Source: Aulostomus chinensis
Lineage: Eukaryota > Chordata > Actinopteri > Syngnathiformes > Aulostomidae
DNA: 64,000 nt
Assembly (NCBI GenBank): GCA_037954235.1
Contig: JBBMOA010000018.1
Coordinates: forward strand, 10,267,501-10,331,500
Direction of reading: 5' to 3'
In this document: positions 1 through 13,202 of the stretch, in pieces
Position numbering within the stretch: the stretch's first letter is position 1
How the letters are laid out: each line of letters begins with the position of its first letter
The notes under the pieces: generated by a model
The model's database searches: none
What the model was told of the DNA's origin: nothing
What the model saw: only the letters and a program-made list of their open reading frames with translations
Made by a program: the position numbers and the translations under genes

Positions 1-410
1 GACACACAGTTAATCATATGCAAAAGACATTGCACACATGGCTCCGTTGCCTATTTTTCTGTTTTTGTTTACATCTTCACCGTGTAACCAGTCAGAGCTC
101 CTTCTAACTCAGTGTGATGCCAATCTCAGCGACTACCAGGAGTGTTAGCGCTCAGTGGCAAGCACGGACATTCCTACTGTTCAGCTAACGAGGCATATAT
201 TCAAATTCACATAATTAGATGATTAGCATGCACCGGCATGCTCACTACACGAGTACATTGGGCTTCATGTCGGAAACATGGTCCAGCCTTCATATGAGCT
301 CGGATCTGCTTATGTCTGAGTATTTATGTGTTGATCTTCCCTTTTGTCCTGTTTTTGAGTTTAATGGAAGCGGAAGCATCCAAAATTACGCACAGAATTT
401 AACCCTCAAA

Positions 411-459
<49 letters not shown>

Positions 460-1390
460 GCACACTCATATATTAAACGACTTTTTCCTCTCATGCTGAT
501 TCCGTCCACAAGTAACCATCGCACCATCTGGTTACAGAAACTATAAAGAATGCAAGTCTAATCTACTTCCATGAAAGCGAGAGACATGTTTTATTCTCAG
601 AAATTCAGTCTGTTCTCAATAGAACAGCGGTGCAGTTATATTCAGGAAAAACAGCCTAGCGAAAGAACGTCATGCAGCACACTTACGGCGCTCTTGCGGA
701 AAAAAAGATTCACACAAAGACAAAAGTACCTGATGAGAGAGGTTGTAGGAAGCACAGCAACACTTTTACAAAATATTAAGGAAACAAATGTATTTCAATT
801 TTTTTCTCTCCATTAAGATTGGTTCATGTAGTTCAAATTATGATTCCATAAAAAAAAACTGGTTGAAAGGTTCTCATGTGCTATCAATAATATTATAAAA
901 GCTACTCTGTCAAATATTACCTTGATTTCTTTATTTCCATAGTGTAGTACGTATAATACGGTACTCGGGTCTTTCTGTGCTTGTAGCATGAGTTTCTCTG
1001 ATTACTTCATTTATAGATGACAGTCATCATGTCCATTTTATTTGAAGTGTATGGATCATTGCGCAGGGACAAGAACATGTTATCAAACCTTCACTGAAAT
1101 CCAACTTTTTGATCGGAGGGCATCAAGTTATAACTTCCAACTATTACCAAACATTTCAGTGAGCCTTGCAGTCAACAGTGAAAACTTAAAAAAAAAAAAT
1201 CTTTTCTAGAGTTAAATAGAATGGAGGCAATTGTATCAACTGAGAGAGGAAATTGCACTTTTTATCCTGAATGAAGGAGAAAATGGAATTGTTTATTCAG
1301 ATAAAAAGGGCTTTCATTCTGAATTAATGAGAAAATTCTTCGTAAAACAATCCGATCTGTTTTTTGTTTTTTTCTGAATTAACGACTTAA
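1..1390. other. AT-rich non-coding sequence with a (CA)n tract
   Basis: Apart from the (CA)n run at 415-455, I see no gene, splice-flanked exon or recognisable element here. Short open frames at 219-476 and 571-816 have no family signature, and the first runs through the microsatellite. Confidence 0.6.
415..467. repeat. (CA)n microsatellite
   Basis: An uninterrupted CA run covers 415-455, followed by CACG variants to about 467. Confidence 0.95.
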
Positions 1391-1393
1391 TTA

Positions 1394-1540
1394 TCTCATT
1401 GATACAGAAAAGGTTTGGGTTTTTTTGGGGGGAAAAAATGATCTGATTCATTCAGAAAAACATAAAAAATGCGATGTTTTTCTGAATGAATCAGATCATT
1501 TTTTCCAAAAAAAAGGATTTTTTTTTTCCTGAATGAGACA
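1394..1540. repeat. Foldback element with a 33-bp perfect inverted repeat
   Basis: Positions 1431-1463 are exactly the reverse complement of 1474-1506, with a 10-base loop at 1464-1473. The core includes TGATCTGATTCATTCAG. Outward, 1394-1426 and about 1507-1537 still match imperfectly (TCTCATT on the left against AATGAGA on the right, plus T and A runs). The element therefore looks like a longer foldback, about 145 bp or more. No ORF is present. It may be a MITE-like insertion, but I do not see a clear target duplication. Confidence 0.85.
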
Positions 1541-4500
1541 GGCAATAAAAAAATACTTATAGGGATAATTTTACCTCTTGTTTTGGGTTAACGATCAAAA
1601 ATAGAGCTGTAAACTGGAGCGTCATCAGTAGTACTGCATCTACATTATCACAAGTTACATGCAGCGTTGTCAATTGTCTGTTAGCGGTAGCTGGTGACTG
1701 GGTGATTACATACGTAAGTACGGGAAGACTTGCGTTAAGGTATCAGACATTATCAAGCTAATTAATCCCTCCATAGAGAAGCTGGTATCCTACTGTTCAC
1801 AACCATAATCTTCACCTTTGAGCCGCTGACAGTGTAACACCCCCTGTGGAGTCATACTGCTCCCTTCTCCATCTGCAAATCAGTTTTTTAAATGAGAGGT
1901 GAGTGACTTAAAGTATGTTTCAAGTCGAAAAAAATGTAGCAAAACGTACAAATTATGTTATGTTTACTGTTGTAAAAAAAACTATGGTGGTTAAATTGTG
2001 TTGAGCATCTCACAACTGCAAAATGTTACTGTCACACATTGATCATTTGGTATGATAATATTTAGAAAGCTATTAGCAGCAGCACAATTGAATTATAGAT
2101 CAAAATTCAAGCTAGCATGGGGCTAATTGGAGGTACGACCAGCTGTGCATCCTCCTGGCAGCGCAGGAATGCCGCCACATACACAAACGCCAACTAGCCT
2201 GAAATTCAGTGGTATTTCCCCCGTTTTTCTCTTCTTCTTTTTTTGTAACTCCATGTCAGTTTAGCATTCAAATTCTTTAATAATACCATACTAGGATCCC
2301 AAAGGGATTGTGACTAGACAAGTATTGGAGTTAAAAAGCTATTTTTCAAGATTTCAAGGTTCAAATTTATATATACAAAATAATATAAACAGCACTACAA
2401 AACGTCAGTGTTATTTCCATAGTTCTTAGAATCCAGAGCAGATAATTTTTATGATATCTGCAGGCTTGACCAGAAAGATTCATCCATGAATTCACCTGAA
2501 TGAATGTAGCTACTGCTTAAATCTGTCTGCAAGTAAAATTCATAACCCCAATATTCTCTTTGTTTGAGGCTACAATTAATCATCCGTCTTTCTATTCTAT
2601 TTTTACAAATCGCTGCTTCTTTATTTAGGACAAGTACAGCATACACAGCAGCAGCTATTTCTATACCGCCTGCAGCCCCATAGCTCCTACAACCAAAAGC
2701 CACCACCCAAACTTGTCATGTCAGACGACGTCACAGTTTCCTAATGTTACAGCATAGGCGCAGACTCACAGGTATATAACAGAAAAGATGGTAAAGTTGC
2801 AGTTTAACTCAGTGAAGCTGTGCAGAAAGATGTTTCACTCCTAAACAGAGGGAGTGACCAGGCGAGAAACAGGCAGCGAGGACGAACAAATAACAATCAA
2901 GTCACTGTTGGAAAGACAACACAGGTGTAATGATCTCATAAGTCAGCATAACGTTCAAAGCACCATCTGCCATCACGAATCAGAAATGATCATTCAATGT
3001 AAATAAACAATCCCATAATCATCATAAATATTTCATCCTAATCCTGATTATATCACATCACAGTTCTCCAGCTGAGAGTAATTACGAGCGACCTGAATCC
3101 TCATAACAACAAGATGGTTGAAAAGGGCAAAGGTTTGCGGGATCAGTGATCACGACGAGAATTTGACCCAGTGCCCCTCCATTACACCACCGCTTTGTTT
3201 TTCTGATCTTAATTGAAGTTAGAGTGCATTAATAGCGTGTTATGTAACGTAGAAACCCAATCACATAACAAGTGTGACCAGCCAAGAGGCACGTTCTTGA
3301 TTATGATGCCTTATTCATTTTCAATTTGGATCCATCGCTGCCAGCCTAACAATCTTTGAAATGTTTGTTTCGGTTTGGTGTAAAAAAAAATTTGCGAGCT
3401 GTGGTTACGCAAGCAAGAATAGTGCTTTTATCTCTTCGCTTATCCCTTTTTTCATTTTTGACAACAAAATGTTCAATATTTTTGAATGGGTGAAAATAAT
3501 TTTCCTCTGCTGTCGAAAAGTTAGAAGTTGCAATTATGATCGTGTATTTTGTTGCCTTCACTTAAAATTTTCGGATCAGAATATTAGATTACCACAATAA
3601 TTTCCATTATTAGATTGTTTTATGGTAATTACTTAGCTGGATGCTGCAGCTCCACGGAAAAAAAAAGTTTGGGAACCTCTGATATAAAACGTATAAATGC
3701 TACTTTTTCTGCTGACGAGTTCACGAACCTCATTTTTGTACAAGCGCGAAGACGGTAGACTTTTAATCAGAAGGCTTCTTTTATTCCTGTAGGTAGTGAG
3801 ATGAAAAGGTAAAAGATTTGTGCATCATGGCAGTGGCAGTGAACTAAGTGATAAGAAAACAGGGTCATCTCTGGCCGTGCGTCTCTTTGCCCTTCTTCTG
3901 CTAGCTCAGCGTGCTAATACACACAAGGACGACTCCGTGTAAACACAGCAGAAGGTAAACACAAATTTGGGGAGAAAGAAGGAGGGGTTGGGGTGAAGCA
4001 TGTGAGCGTGTGAATGAGTTAGCAGGTTAGGGGCGCTGAAATGATCCGTTACTGGAAAAGACCAAAATAGAATTTCCTCTCGCTGTCCTGCTACTAAATG
4101 TGGCTGGTAAGAACAGCCATTAGCATTAGCAGCTGCAGCACATGGTGTGCTAAATGACAGACGGGGTCAGGACTGTATAGCTCCCGTATAGTGCTTATTA
4201 TGTATAATTGGTTCTCTGAGTGGATTAATGGCTCAGAGTTCACACGATCCCAATGAGAAACCTCATAAAGGAACCGATGTTCTGTAATGTGAGAGTGGAC
4301 GCGAAGGTGAACAGGTGCAAACATATGTAGCTACATAACACATGAATCTGTGTGACTTCATACACACATGGAAAGAGTGAACCTCGGCGCCCTCTCTGAC
4401 CTGAGCGCTCACCTGAACCCACCAGTCGTCCCAGTTCACCCTGCGTCACGGCAGCTTCCATATTCAGACTGTCCTTCATATCCTTATGTGACTGATCAGG

Positions 4501-6141
4501 TTTATGGATCATGATGGTTATCAGCATCTCCTCCCCATGAATAACACCCGCTCGGTCTCTGACCTCCAGTAACACTGCTAGTTAAGCCTCACTGTGTACA
4601 AAGTGTACTTGAGTGCATGTGAGTACACCTTTTTTACCTTGAAATACCTTCATCTTGTTTTTTCCAGTTTCTCAAACCTTTAAGGGTGCGGCCATTTTTG
4701 TCTATTAGAACTAATGATGAATTGCAGTAACAGGGTTGGTGTCAGCGATCCAATATAATACAGGAAGAGATCATTTCCCTAATGAGGCATCAGTTGACTA
4801 AAACATGAAAAAAACACGGAGATGGAAAACAACATGAAAAAAAAGTAAGCATCTAGCGTTTGAATTTATTGAAAACGTGTGCAAAGTTTATCCGTATGCT
4901 AGAAAAGAAAGAATACCAATAAACAAAAAAACTATCGTCTGGATTTTCCTATCCTTAAAAGGTTGATGTCGCCTTTTGACTTGAGAGGTGGAGTTGCGTC
5001 GTTTAGCAACACCTTAAACAACCCCTACGAGCGCCGCCATTCCATTCAAAAATATATCAGGCGTTAAAAAGGATTCAAAAAAAGAAGCAGGTGTTGAAGA
5101 CGATTACCACTAATTATCCCAGCAAGGTGAAAAAATTAAAGCCCCACATCAGAACAGTCATAGCTCTGCTAATTAGCGCCGGATTAGCGTTCCGATCAAC
5201 ACGTTTTCACCAACTACTCATCTGATTCATGCGCTTGCTGCCAGAGTCAAGTGTTACACCAAGGACACTCATTTCATTTGTTTCTTTGTGAAACACTGGT
5301 GACGGAATCCATCGCTTAGATTCCCTTCTTCTTTGTTCCTTCAGGGTGAAAAATTGTCAAGAAAAAAAAAAATCAAAGCATATGTGTGAGATTACGTAAC
5401 GTTCTATAATCCTGAGCTCTCTGGATTCAGAGGTGGCTCGGCAGCCAGGTGGTGTAAAGCAGATGGTGAATTTTTATTAATAATCCAGTGTTCTCTCACT
5501 GCACTTATTGTTGCCACCTTGTTGACTTTTTTACACTCGTGGTCAGGTGGTACATTTTATGAGTGTGTGTAACATAAATATCCACGTGGTTAAATGTTTA
5601 TGGCAATCAACAGGGGCCCCCAGAGACACTCTGGATCCCGCTCATAAATCTAATGGTGCGATGCCACATGTTACGTTGTGTCAGATGTTGTGTTATCTAA
5701 CAGGAGAAGAACAACATTTGGCATTTTTGTGTTACATTGGTAACATTTAGTTTGTGTTGCTTGGAAACACCAGAAAAACAGTATTTGTGTTAAAGGTGGA
5801 GGGACACATGGAGGGAGTGTTTGATGTCGGTGGGATTAGTGAGGCTATTCAGTGATGCTTCAATCAACACTTGCTGGGTCGCGTCTCCTTTTTAAAATTT
5901 TCATTAATTTTCTTGGAACCTTTGAAGATCAAAGGGAAGCAGTGGTTTGGCATTCGGTTTATCTGTTTTGTTACTGACACGGTTGATTAGATAACTGTTC
6001 AATAACTAATACACACCGATTCACAGAAAATCACTCTCTCTATCTCTCTCTCTCTCTTTCTCTTGATTTGAAGGCCTTTATCACCTTCATACCAAATGTT
6101 GCATCATGTTAAAAAGTAAAAAAATTAAGAGAGAATGTTCT
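1541..6141. other. Non-coding sequence without assigned gene
   Basis: The stretch is mostly AT-rich unique sequence. Two minus-strand segments have protein-like translations: 2446-2706, weakly like the N-terminal part of Harbinger-type fish ORFs, and 4413-4577, followed by a CAG|GTGAGC donor. Neither can be assigned. A (CT)n tract lies at 6034-6063. Confidence 0.5.
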
Positions 6142-6419
6142 ATCCATTCATTTTCTTCCGCTTATCCTGTTAAGGGTTGCGGGGGGGCTGGATCCTATCC
6201 CAGCAGCCTTCGGCGTGAGGGGGGGTTCACTCTGGACAGGGCCAACATTTAGAGTATCAATCAGCCTCGTCCCCTCTTGATGTCTTTGGACTGTGGGAGG
6301 AAGCTGGAGTACCAGAGAGAACCCACACAGGAACAGGGAGAACATGGAGACTCCACACTCGAACCCGGGACCTTCTTGCTGTGAGGCGACAGTACTGACC
6401 ACTGCACCACCGTGCCACC
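6142..6419 (-). mobile_element. tRNA-headed SINE-like repeat, internally deleted copy
   Basis: The right end carries the tRNA-like head on the minus strand (GGTGGCACGGTGGTGCAGTGG). The left end carries the ATCCATTC tail. Compared with the full copies, about 100 bp around the GTCACCAGTCCAT..CACACCTACGG part is missing. The GGGTTCGAG box-B region is retained. Confidence 0.85.
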
Positions 6420-8309
6420 TAGAAAAAATATTCTAACGGGAAAATAAATGTAGTCTAACTTTTTTTAAGATTTGAAAATGCAAAATAAAATTGAAAAAAA
6501 AATGCCTCGCTGAGATGTTGCTCGGTTCAAAACATATGTTTTTAGGTGCTGTTTAAATATCTCACGCGCACTTGCAGGAGAGCTCGATCTGCTCTGTCAT
6601 TTAGGAACAGAACTGAAGTACATCTCAGGTTTGTTGGGAGCAGGATTATGGGTGTGAGCCTGCAGTCGAGGATTAAAAACCTTGTTAAGGAACTCAGTTT
6701 TATGATGGATGTCCCAGTAGAGACTGGTGTTATTCTGACCATGTCTGCACATACAGTTCAATGCCTTATGAGTACAATGAGTTAATACACATTGTACTGT
6801 ATATTACCCTGAGTCTCTGTAGCTCTCTGTAATAACTATTTGCTGCTTTGACCTTGAGTGGAAACTACATCCAAGGACCTTCTGTCTGTCAGCGCATGTA
6901 CTGACTGAATACGAACGTGACCCTGGACTCCCCCGCACGCTTGTAAACTCACAACCTTCAGTGCAGATTCAACAATACGCATTCATTTTTCATTTCATGT
7001 TTCACTTCTAAACACAAGATTCCCCCCACTTTACTGGTTCTGTTCTAGAGGCTTCAAAAGCACCACATTGAACACATGCATGCTGAATTTTGAGGCAGGA
7101 TCAATTCTGAGATTTTTTTTTTGTGTGTGTGTGATGTTACAAATCGTGCACGTAAATTCTTAAAAAGCGCAGAGACATTTTTAACTTTCACCACTGAATG
7201 TGAAAATACTTCATTTCAACACAGTGAACCCTAAACATTCAATTTACAGAAGCTTAGATTAGACCGGAGGTGTCTCAATGATGGTATAGGGAGTTATCCG
7301 CTGGAATAGCACTGGTGCGTATTGATTGGTGGGTGACATCCTGCTGAGTTTGGGTTCTATAGTTAGAATGCTTGATGATCTTGTCGCAGCAGCTGCCTAA
7401 GCTCAGTTTTTCTCGCTCATTCAGAACCCAGGCTCACGGCAGTATTTAACTGGGTTGCTGTTCTTCTTCTTCACTCTCCTCTTCACTTCTCCAGGCCGCT
7501 AAATCAGTTGGAGCCCCTCCAGTCCATGTCACCCAACACCTGGCCACCAGATGCTGTCAGACTGCCCCATCAGGTCCAGCCCCCAGGCTCACGCATCAAC
7601 TGTTGACTAGTTCCACCTGCAGAACAGGTTGGTTCTCTTTAGCCTGTTCTACCTCAGTGTTCATCACACATCTATACTACATCTAAAGGGAAGTCATGGA
7701 ACTGTGGTCTGTGAACATGCTGTTGATTTCAGAGACATGCCACGACAGCAGCCTTTGTCCAAAAGCGAATGTCCTGAGGACCCATCATGAATTTAGACGC
7801 TTATTGTACAACACACTGTTCGCTGCATGCATACGACCAAGTCAAAATATGTCCTTTGGGTACGTACAAGATGTACCATACCAATTAGAGTGCTGGCTTT
7901 CTAATGAACTTTAATTATACAAGAAATGAAATCTTGTTTCAATGAATATAATAGCATGCATCATCACTCCTCAAACACAAACGGTGTTTTTAGCACACTT
8001 GCAGATCATGTGAGCATTTAAATCCGCAGATGCTTTGTCACTAGAATATTTCTCACTTTAATGACAATCACTGAACATTGTGAGAGGAATGAGTAAAATA
8101 AAGCGAAGGCACAGAAAAAAACCTCACAATATTTAAAATACACAATGTGAATTTTAACATCACTTTTCTACCATAATGTATTTGTGAGATTTTTCTTTTT
8201 AATTGACATGCATTGCAGTCCTTCAAACAGAAAATAACAACACTCAAAGAAAAGCAATTCAATATTTCTAAGGTTGGCTTTAGAAAAAAGGTCTAATTAC
8301 AAACTGCTA

Positions 8310-8314
<5 letters not shown>

Positions 8315-8351
<37 letters not shown>
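8315..8351. repeat. (TG)n microsatellite
   Basis: An uninterrupted TG run of about 18 units. Confidence 0.95.
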
Positions 8352-8353
<2 letters not shown>

Positions 8354-8609
8354 AAAACAATACGTTGAAGAGTCAAGTCCGAACTTTTCATTTGCACCTT
8401 TCTTTTAATGAACCAGCCACCAACTGGAAAAAAACAAAGAAAATATACCCACTCATCTTTGTTGCAGGTTCATCCGATCTCGTTCATCTCATCGCGTTAT
8501 GCTCATCTACCCAGAGATTTTGATGTTCTCAATATTCACAAGAACAAAATAGAACACAGAACAGAACACAGGATGTGAAAAGACCTGAGCATGGAGTTAC
8601 AGCAGCAGC

Positions 8610-8635
8610 GGGGGTGGGGGGTGGGGGGTGGGGGG
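8610..8635 (+). other. G-quadruplex motif G5-T-G6-T-G6-T-G6
   Basis: Four runs of five or six G are separated by single T bases. The sequence alone meets the strictest quadruplex pattern (one-base loops, which favour a parallel fold). No promoter or gene is recognised next to it, so any role is open. Confidence 0.85.
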
Positions 8636-8973
8636 ATCCACCTAAGACATGTATTCCCTGTACAGCTGGCAGCAGCAAGGACGCACCTGGCTTCATACCG
8701 TATACAGATTTTGTGTACTTTTGTTGTTGCACCCAGTAACTCATGACAACCAGTTAACAGAAATGTTAGATGATGGATTTTTGTGTATGCATCCTTGATT
8801 GCATCAAAAAATATATATTTAATATAACTGATAGGTGTTGCAAGAATTTTTTTTTTTTTTTTTACCCCAGCAGCTATCAGCTCAGCTTAGCAACAGGACA
8901 GAAGATTATAGGTGTATACCTGTGTGAGTGCTTGAAGAAACTCCCAGCAGCTCCGCAAACGGTGAGCTGAAGA

Positions 8974-9030
8974 CAATCAATCAATCAGTCCAGCTTTATT
9001 TCTGTGGCACCTTTCAAACAAAACAGATTA
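8974..9030. repeat. Fragment of a common teleost interspersed repeat
   Basis: CAATCAATCAATCAG followed by CAGCTTTATTTCTGTGGCACCTTTC resembles a widespread fish repeat with a (TCAA)n run and a CTTTATTTATATAGCAC-like core. The class is unassigned, and the recognition comes from memory of the pattern. Confidence 0.4.
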
Positions 9031-12000
9031 CAAGTGGCCGGAAAAAAAAAATGCTGAAGACAGCATTTTTATAAGAAACTAAAAATACGAGAACAAAACA
9101 GAAAAAGTCCCTTCTTCCTTTCCATTCAACCGTAGCAGTGATCATCAAGTGTATATTGTAATTGCACACAGGAGGAAAACAGGGACCATTTGAATACATG
9201 AATAAAAAAAAAGAAAAAAGGACTGACTTTCATAAGTGTCACAGGACCTTCACGTTAAGGCCACTGCAGCCAGAGCATAATTAAAAGAGTAGAACATTAT
9301 CCTTGGTGCTTAGCACATCTTGAGCCAAAAGTATAACCTGTAGTGGAAAAGGGTAGGAGGAGAGGATGCCTGGATCTGACTTTAAAACACTCACATACAC
9401 ACACACACACACACGGGAACACACACATACTGGACAAGCTGTTCTTTCGCCTTACTCAGTAGGCGAATCACAGCCTGACCTGTGTGTATCTTTACACCTA
9501 GCTGACTCCTGTTTCCAACAGACTTTTTTTCCCCCATCTGTGTCTCCCAACTATCCGGAGGGTACATACAAACACAGCATACTGTTCTTGTTTAAATTAA
9601 GCACAGACAGAATCCCTTTTCCATTATTCAGTTCTAAAAGAAAAAAAAATTGAAATAATTGAAAATAATTTAAAAATTCAGTGTGTGTGTTCTCCCGCTG
9701 CTCAGAACACCCACCTGCTAAGACTGCACTGTCAGATCTCTTTAAATCCCGATCAGTCATACGCAAGAACATGTAGCATCATGAACAATGACGTTTCTGT
9801 CATTCCAATTAGGCACAGAACAGAGCGCTAGATGAGGTAGATAATATCATCATGTATGGTAGCGTGATACTCTGCTGCATCAGTGTCACACATGTTGGCT
9901 AATCCCATTGAAGTGTAGATGAGCTAGTGGTGGGTGGAATAAAAATGAAAACAGATTATTTATAAAAAAGATACACAAAAACTAGCGCTCTCAAGGTTGC
10001 AAATTAATTCAAATGCATATATAATTTATTGTCTCATAATCAGTATCTGACCTTTCTATTAACACGTTAAGTTGTTAAATGAAGCATTCAATTCATTTCC
10101 TCTCCATGATAAAATTCCACTTCCTGCTCATTTGTTACAGATGCACAAGCTGTGCAAAATGAAGACGAATTCTAATAAGTCCAAACATGAAGGACTTAAG
10201 ATACATAAAGATATGGTGTAGCTCACATGAACAGTGCTGCAGGTGTAGATTTCAGACAGCATTCTTCACTCTTTCCAGCTGCTCTCTGCAGAGTCGGCTC
10301 GCTACATGAAACAAATATCTCGTGTAACAAAATGCTAAAAATGGCATCATTTGACAAAGGTTTTGATCACGCGGTAATGCAGTCTGTTTGTTTTTTTACG
10401 TGAATGGTTGTTAACCTCAGCATAACTAAAACGCCCAGAGAGCATCTACCTCCACCAAGAAGGTGGATGAAAAATATGAATGTAGTATGATCAAAGTCTG
10501 TTCATGAAATGTTTCCAATCACCTAATTATCGATCCAGGACAGAATCTATACCATCAGGAGCTTAATACTAATCTCTCGATTTAGAATACATAAACTCAA
10601 CAAATTTCATCAAAGTTTTCTGAGCTGTTGCACATTATATCTAAAATAGTTCTTCCTGATCACATATCCACAAATTATCAAGAGGATTTCCCTGAAATGC
10701 TCTCATGTCACATGGACAATGTGATCAATGTGTGAACTGTCTATGGCCTACAACTAGCAGTTGCTCCCGATGGTCTAAAAGCATGGAGGTGACCTTTCCT
10801 GAAGGTCAAATCCTTGTGCGTCTGACTCTAAGATCAGACAGTTAGCAACTACCGCCAATCAGTTAGTGTAGGACCACTACATAAGACGCAACATCTCTTG
10901 CGCTGTGAGGAGATTGTGTACACAAATGGCAAGAAGGGGATAAATGTGGGAAGGACATGAACATTTGGTTTCAACGGGGCCTCAAATGCTCTTATGCGTA
11001 CAATTTTCTCAAACGCTGTTGGAGTTTTTTTGTAGCCCTGAATTTAGTCTTTAACTCCTTGCTTCTTACATCTATTTACTATCTCATGTAACAGTAAAAT
11101 TCTTTGCAAGCCTGTTGATCGACAGTTTCAAATGTGCTTTTTCAGCTTTTTGAAAAAAAAAAAATCAAGTGAACGTTCAGGATAAGCATACCGGCAATTA
11201 CATTTGTCAAGAAACTTGAGGAAAGATATTTTGAAAAGCTCAACAATGACTGAATTAAAACATCCTTCATACAAGGTTGTCTTTTTCATCAGGGCTTAGA
11301 GAGTTTCTACATTACTATGAATGTTGTCATCATCGTTCTGAGCTGTGCGGGACTGACCGAACAAAGAAAAGCGCTTAAAAACAGAAGAATCTCCCCACAT
11401 GCTAATCGTAACCACGCACTAATTGATTAGCCTTCATTTCATGGCTGTGCTGCAGAGATGATCATTATTGTCAGCTGACTTGTGCAACAAATGGCCATCG
11501 TGCTCATCTCTGAGCTCATAATGAGAAATTAATATCTGGGTACATTGTGTGCTGTTTTTTCCTGAAAATGTTTTTGTTGCTGCTTGCTAATGCACCCGCA
11601 GACCATCTGTCCGCTAGAACGGCTCGTGTTCTGATCCTTGTGATCCATGTCATAGATACAAATATATACATACATAATATACAAATATAAATATGAGTTC
11701 ATCTGGCAGGTTCTTCAAACTTTAATCAATTTTATATTCAGAGATGACCTAAAAGGTCAAAACCAGGACTTAAAGTAATTGATTATTGTCCCCGCCATGG
11801 TAGAATAAAGGCTTTTTAAATGTCAATAGGCGATTCGTGTTCCTGCTCCATGTACGCGCGTAAGATGTTTGTGTCCTTGAATGTGATGCCCTTACAGGCC
11901 TTTTTCTTCAAGAACACTGCATCTCTTTTCTTGCCTCTTATATAATATGGAAAGATTACTCTTTAAGCATTATAAGTCCCTTTCATCTTGTTTGATTACT

Positions 12001-13202
12001 TCAGTCTGCAGCTCAGATATCAAAGCGTGAAGAACAGACTATTCACAGAGTTGCCTAAAGCATAATATGGTGCACTGTTTTATTTAAAGCAGTTCATAAA
12101 AAAAAAAGAACCTTCTCTGATAAATCGACCATTTGATTGATGTTAATGATGATCTTTCACTCGTAGAGACTGCAGCTGGATAAGACATTGACATGAAACA
12201 TTATCACGGTGAAAACAGAAGAAGCACAAAGCTAGTTATGTTGATGTTGAAGTCACGCCTCCGGGTTGGAGTTTGTTTAAAGCATGTTAGCGCTGCACTT
12301 CTAACGGTTGAATTTACGCTTCATCGGTGTCACAAGTTGTGTTCACTTGTTGTGATTGTTGTGTGAAACTAAAAGTTTAAGACGCAGAAACTTTTATTTG
12401 CCGCATGTAAAATTCCCATTGGCTCCTTGTTGAGGGAGTTCACTGCAATGCTCACTGCTTTCGCGTTGCTGCACGTCACTCTGCAGCCTGTTAGTGTCTC
12501 TTCTAGCCTCTGTTCAAACAGCTATGTGGCATTAATGAATCCATAGACTAAGATAGCTGGACATCTCTGACACTTGGTATGTGGTATGAATGGTATGCTT
12601 ATTGTTTTTTTTCTCTAGTAGTATTATAGTTTTGCTTTAATAACCTATAAACAACTTAACTATCGTAATTAAAAGCATTCTAAATTTGCTTCAGATTGGA
12701 AGGTGTGAATTTGACCTCCACTATGACGCACCCGCAATCAACTCTGTAACTGGTGTCAGCCAGTTTGAGCGCTCATGAATTGCCATCATTGCCAGGGGGA
12801 AGGAATACAGAGGGAAAAGACCCAGAAGCAGACTGGGTGCTTTGCATGCTGTCCAGCAACACTGTTACCAACTGCTGACGTTGATGCTGCAGCTCACACA
12901 CAGGGACACGTGCCTGCTACTCACTGAGACGTCCTCTTCAGGAGATACACTTAGACACACACTTAGTCACTCAAGGATTTTACATACTGCAAAGCAAAAC
13001 AGCCTAAAATCTACACTTTGGACCATTCATGTCTTTAAAGGATAATTTGACAACTCAGAAAAAATGCCTTTTTCATCAAATAATCATCAGCCAATTTATT
13101 TGGAGGAGCTGTATATGTGTAACGTTACATTTACGTTGAGTATCCCGAAAACTGTGTTGAATCACTGGCTGTTGAATCAGTGAATGAATAAATGAATTCA
13201 GT

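Larger units (their letters stand above)
6420..13202. other. Non-coding sequence, mostly unique
   Basis: No gene is recognised. It contains a (TG)n tract at 8315-8351, a G-rich G-quadruplex motif at 8610-8635, a fragment of a fish repeat at 8974-9030 and a short CA run at about 9396-9413. A repeat-free segment at about 11400-11560 is rich in homeodomain-type motifs. Open frames are all under 100 codons and featureless. Confidence 0.55.
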
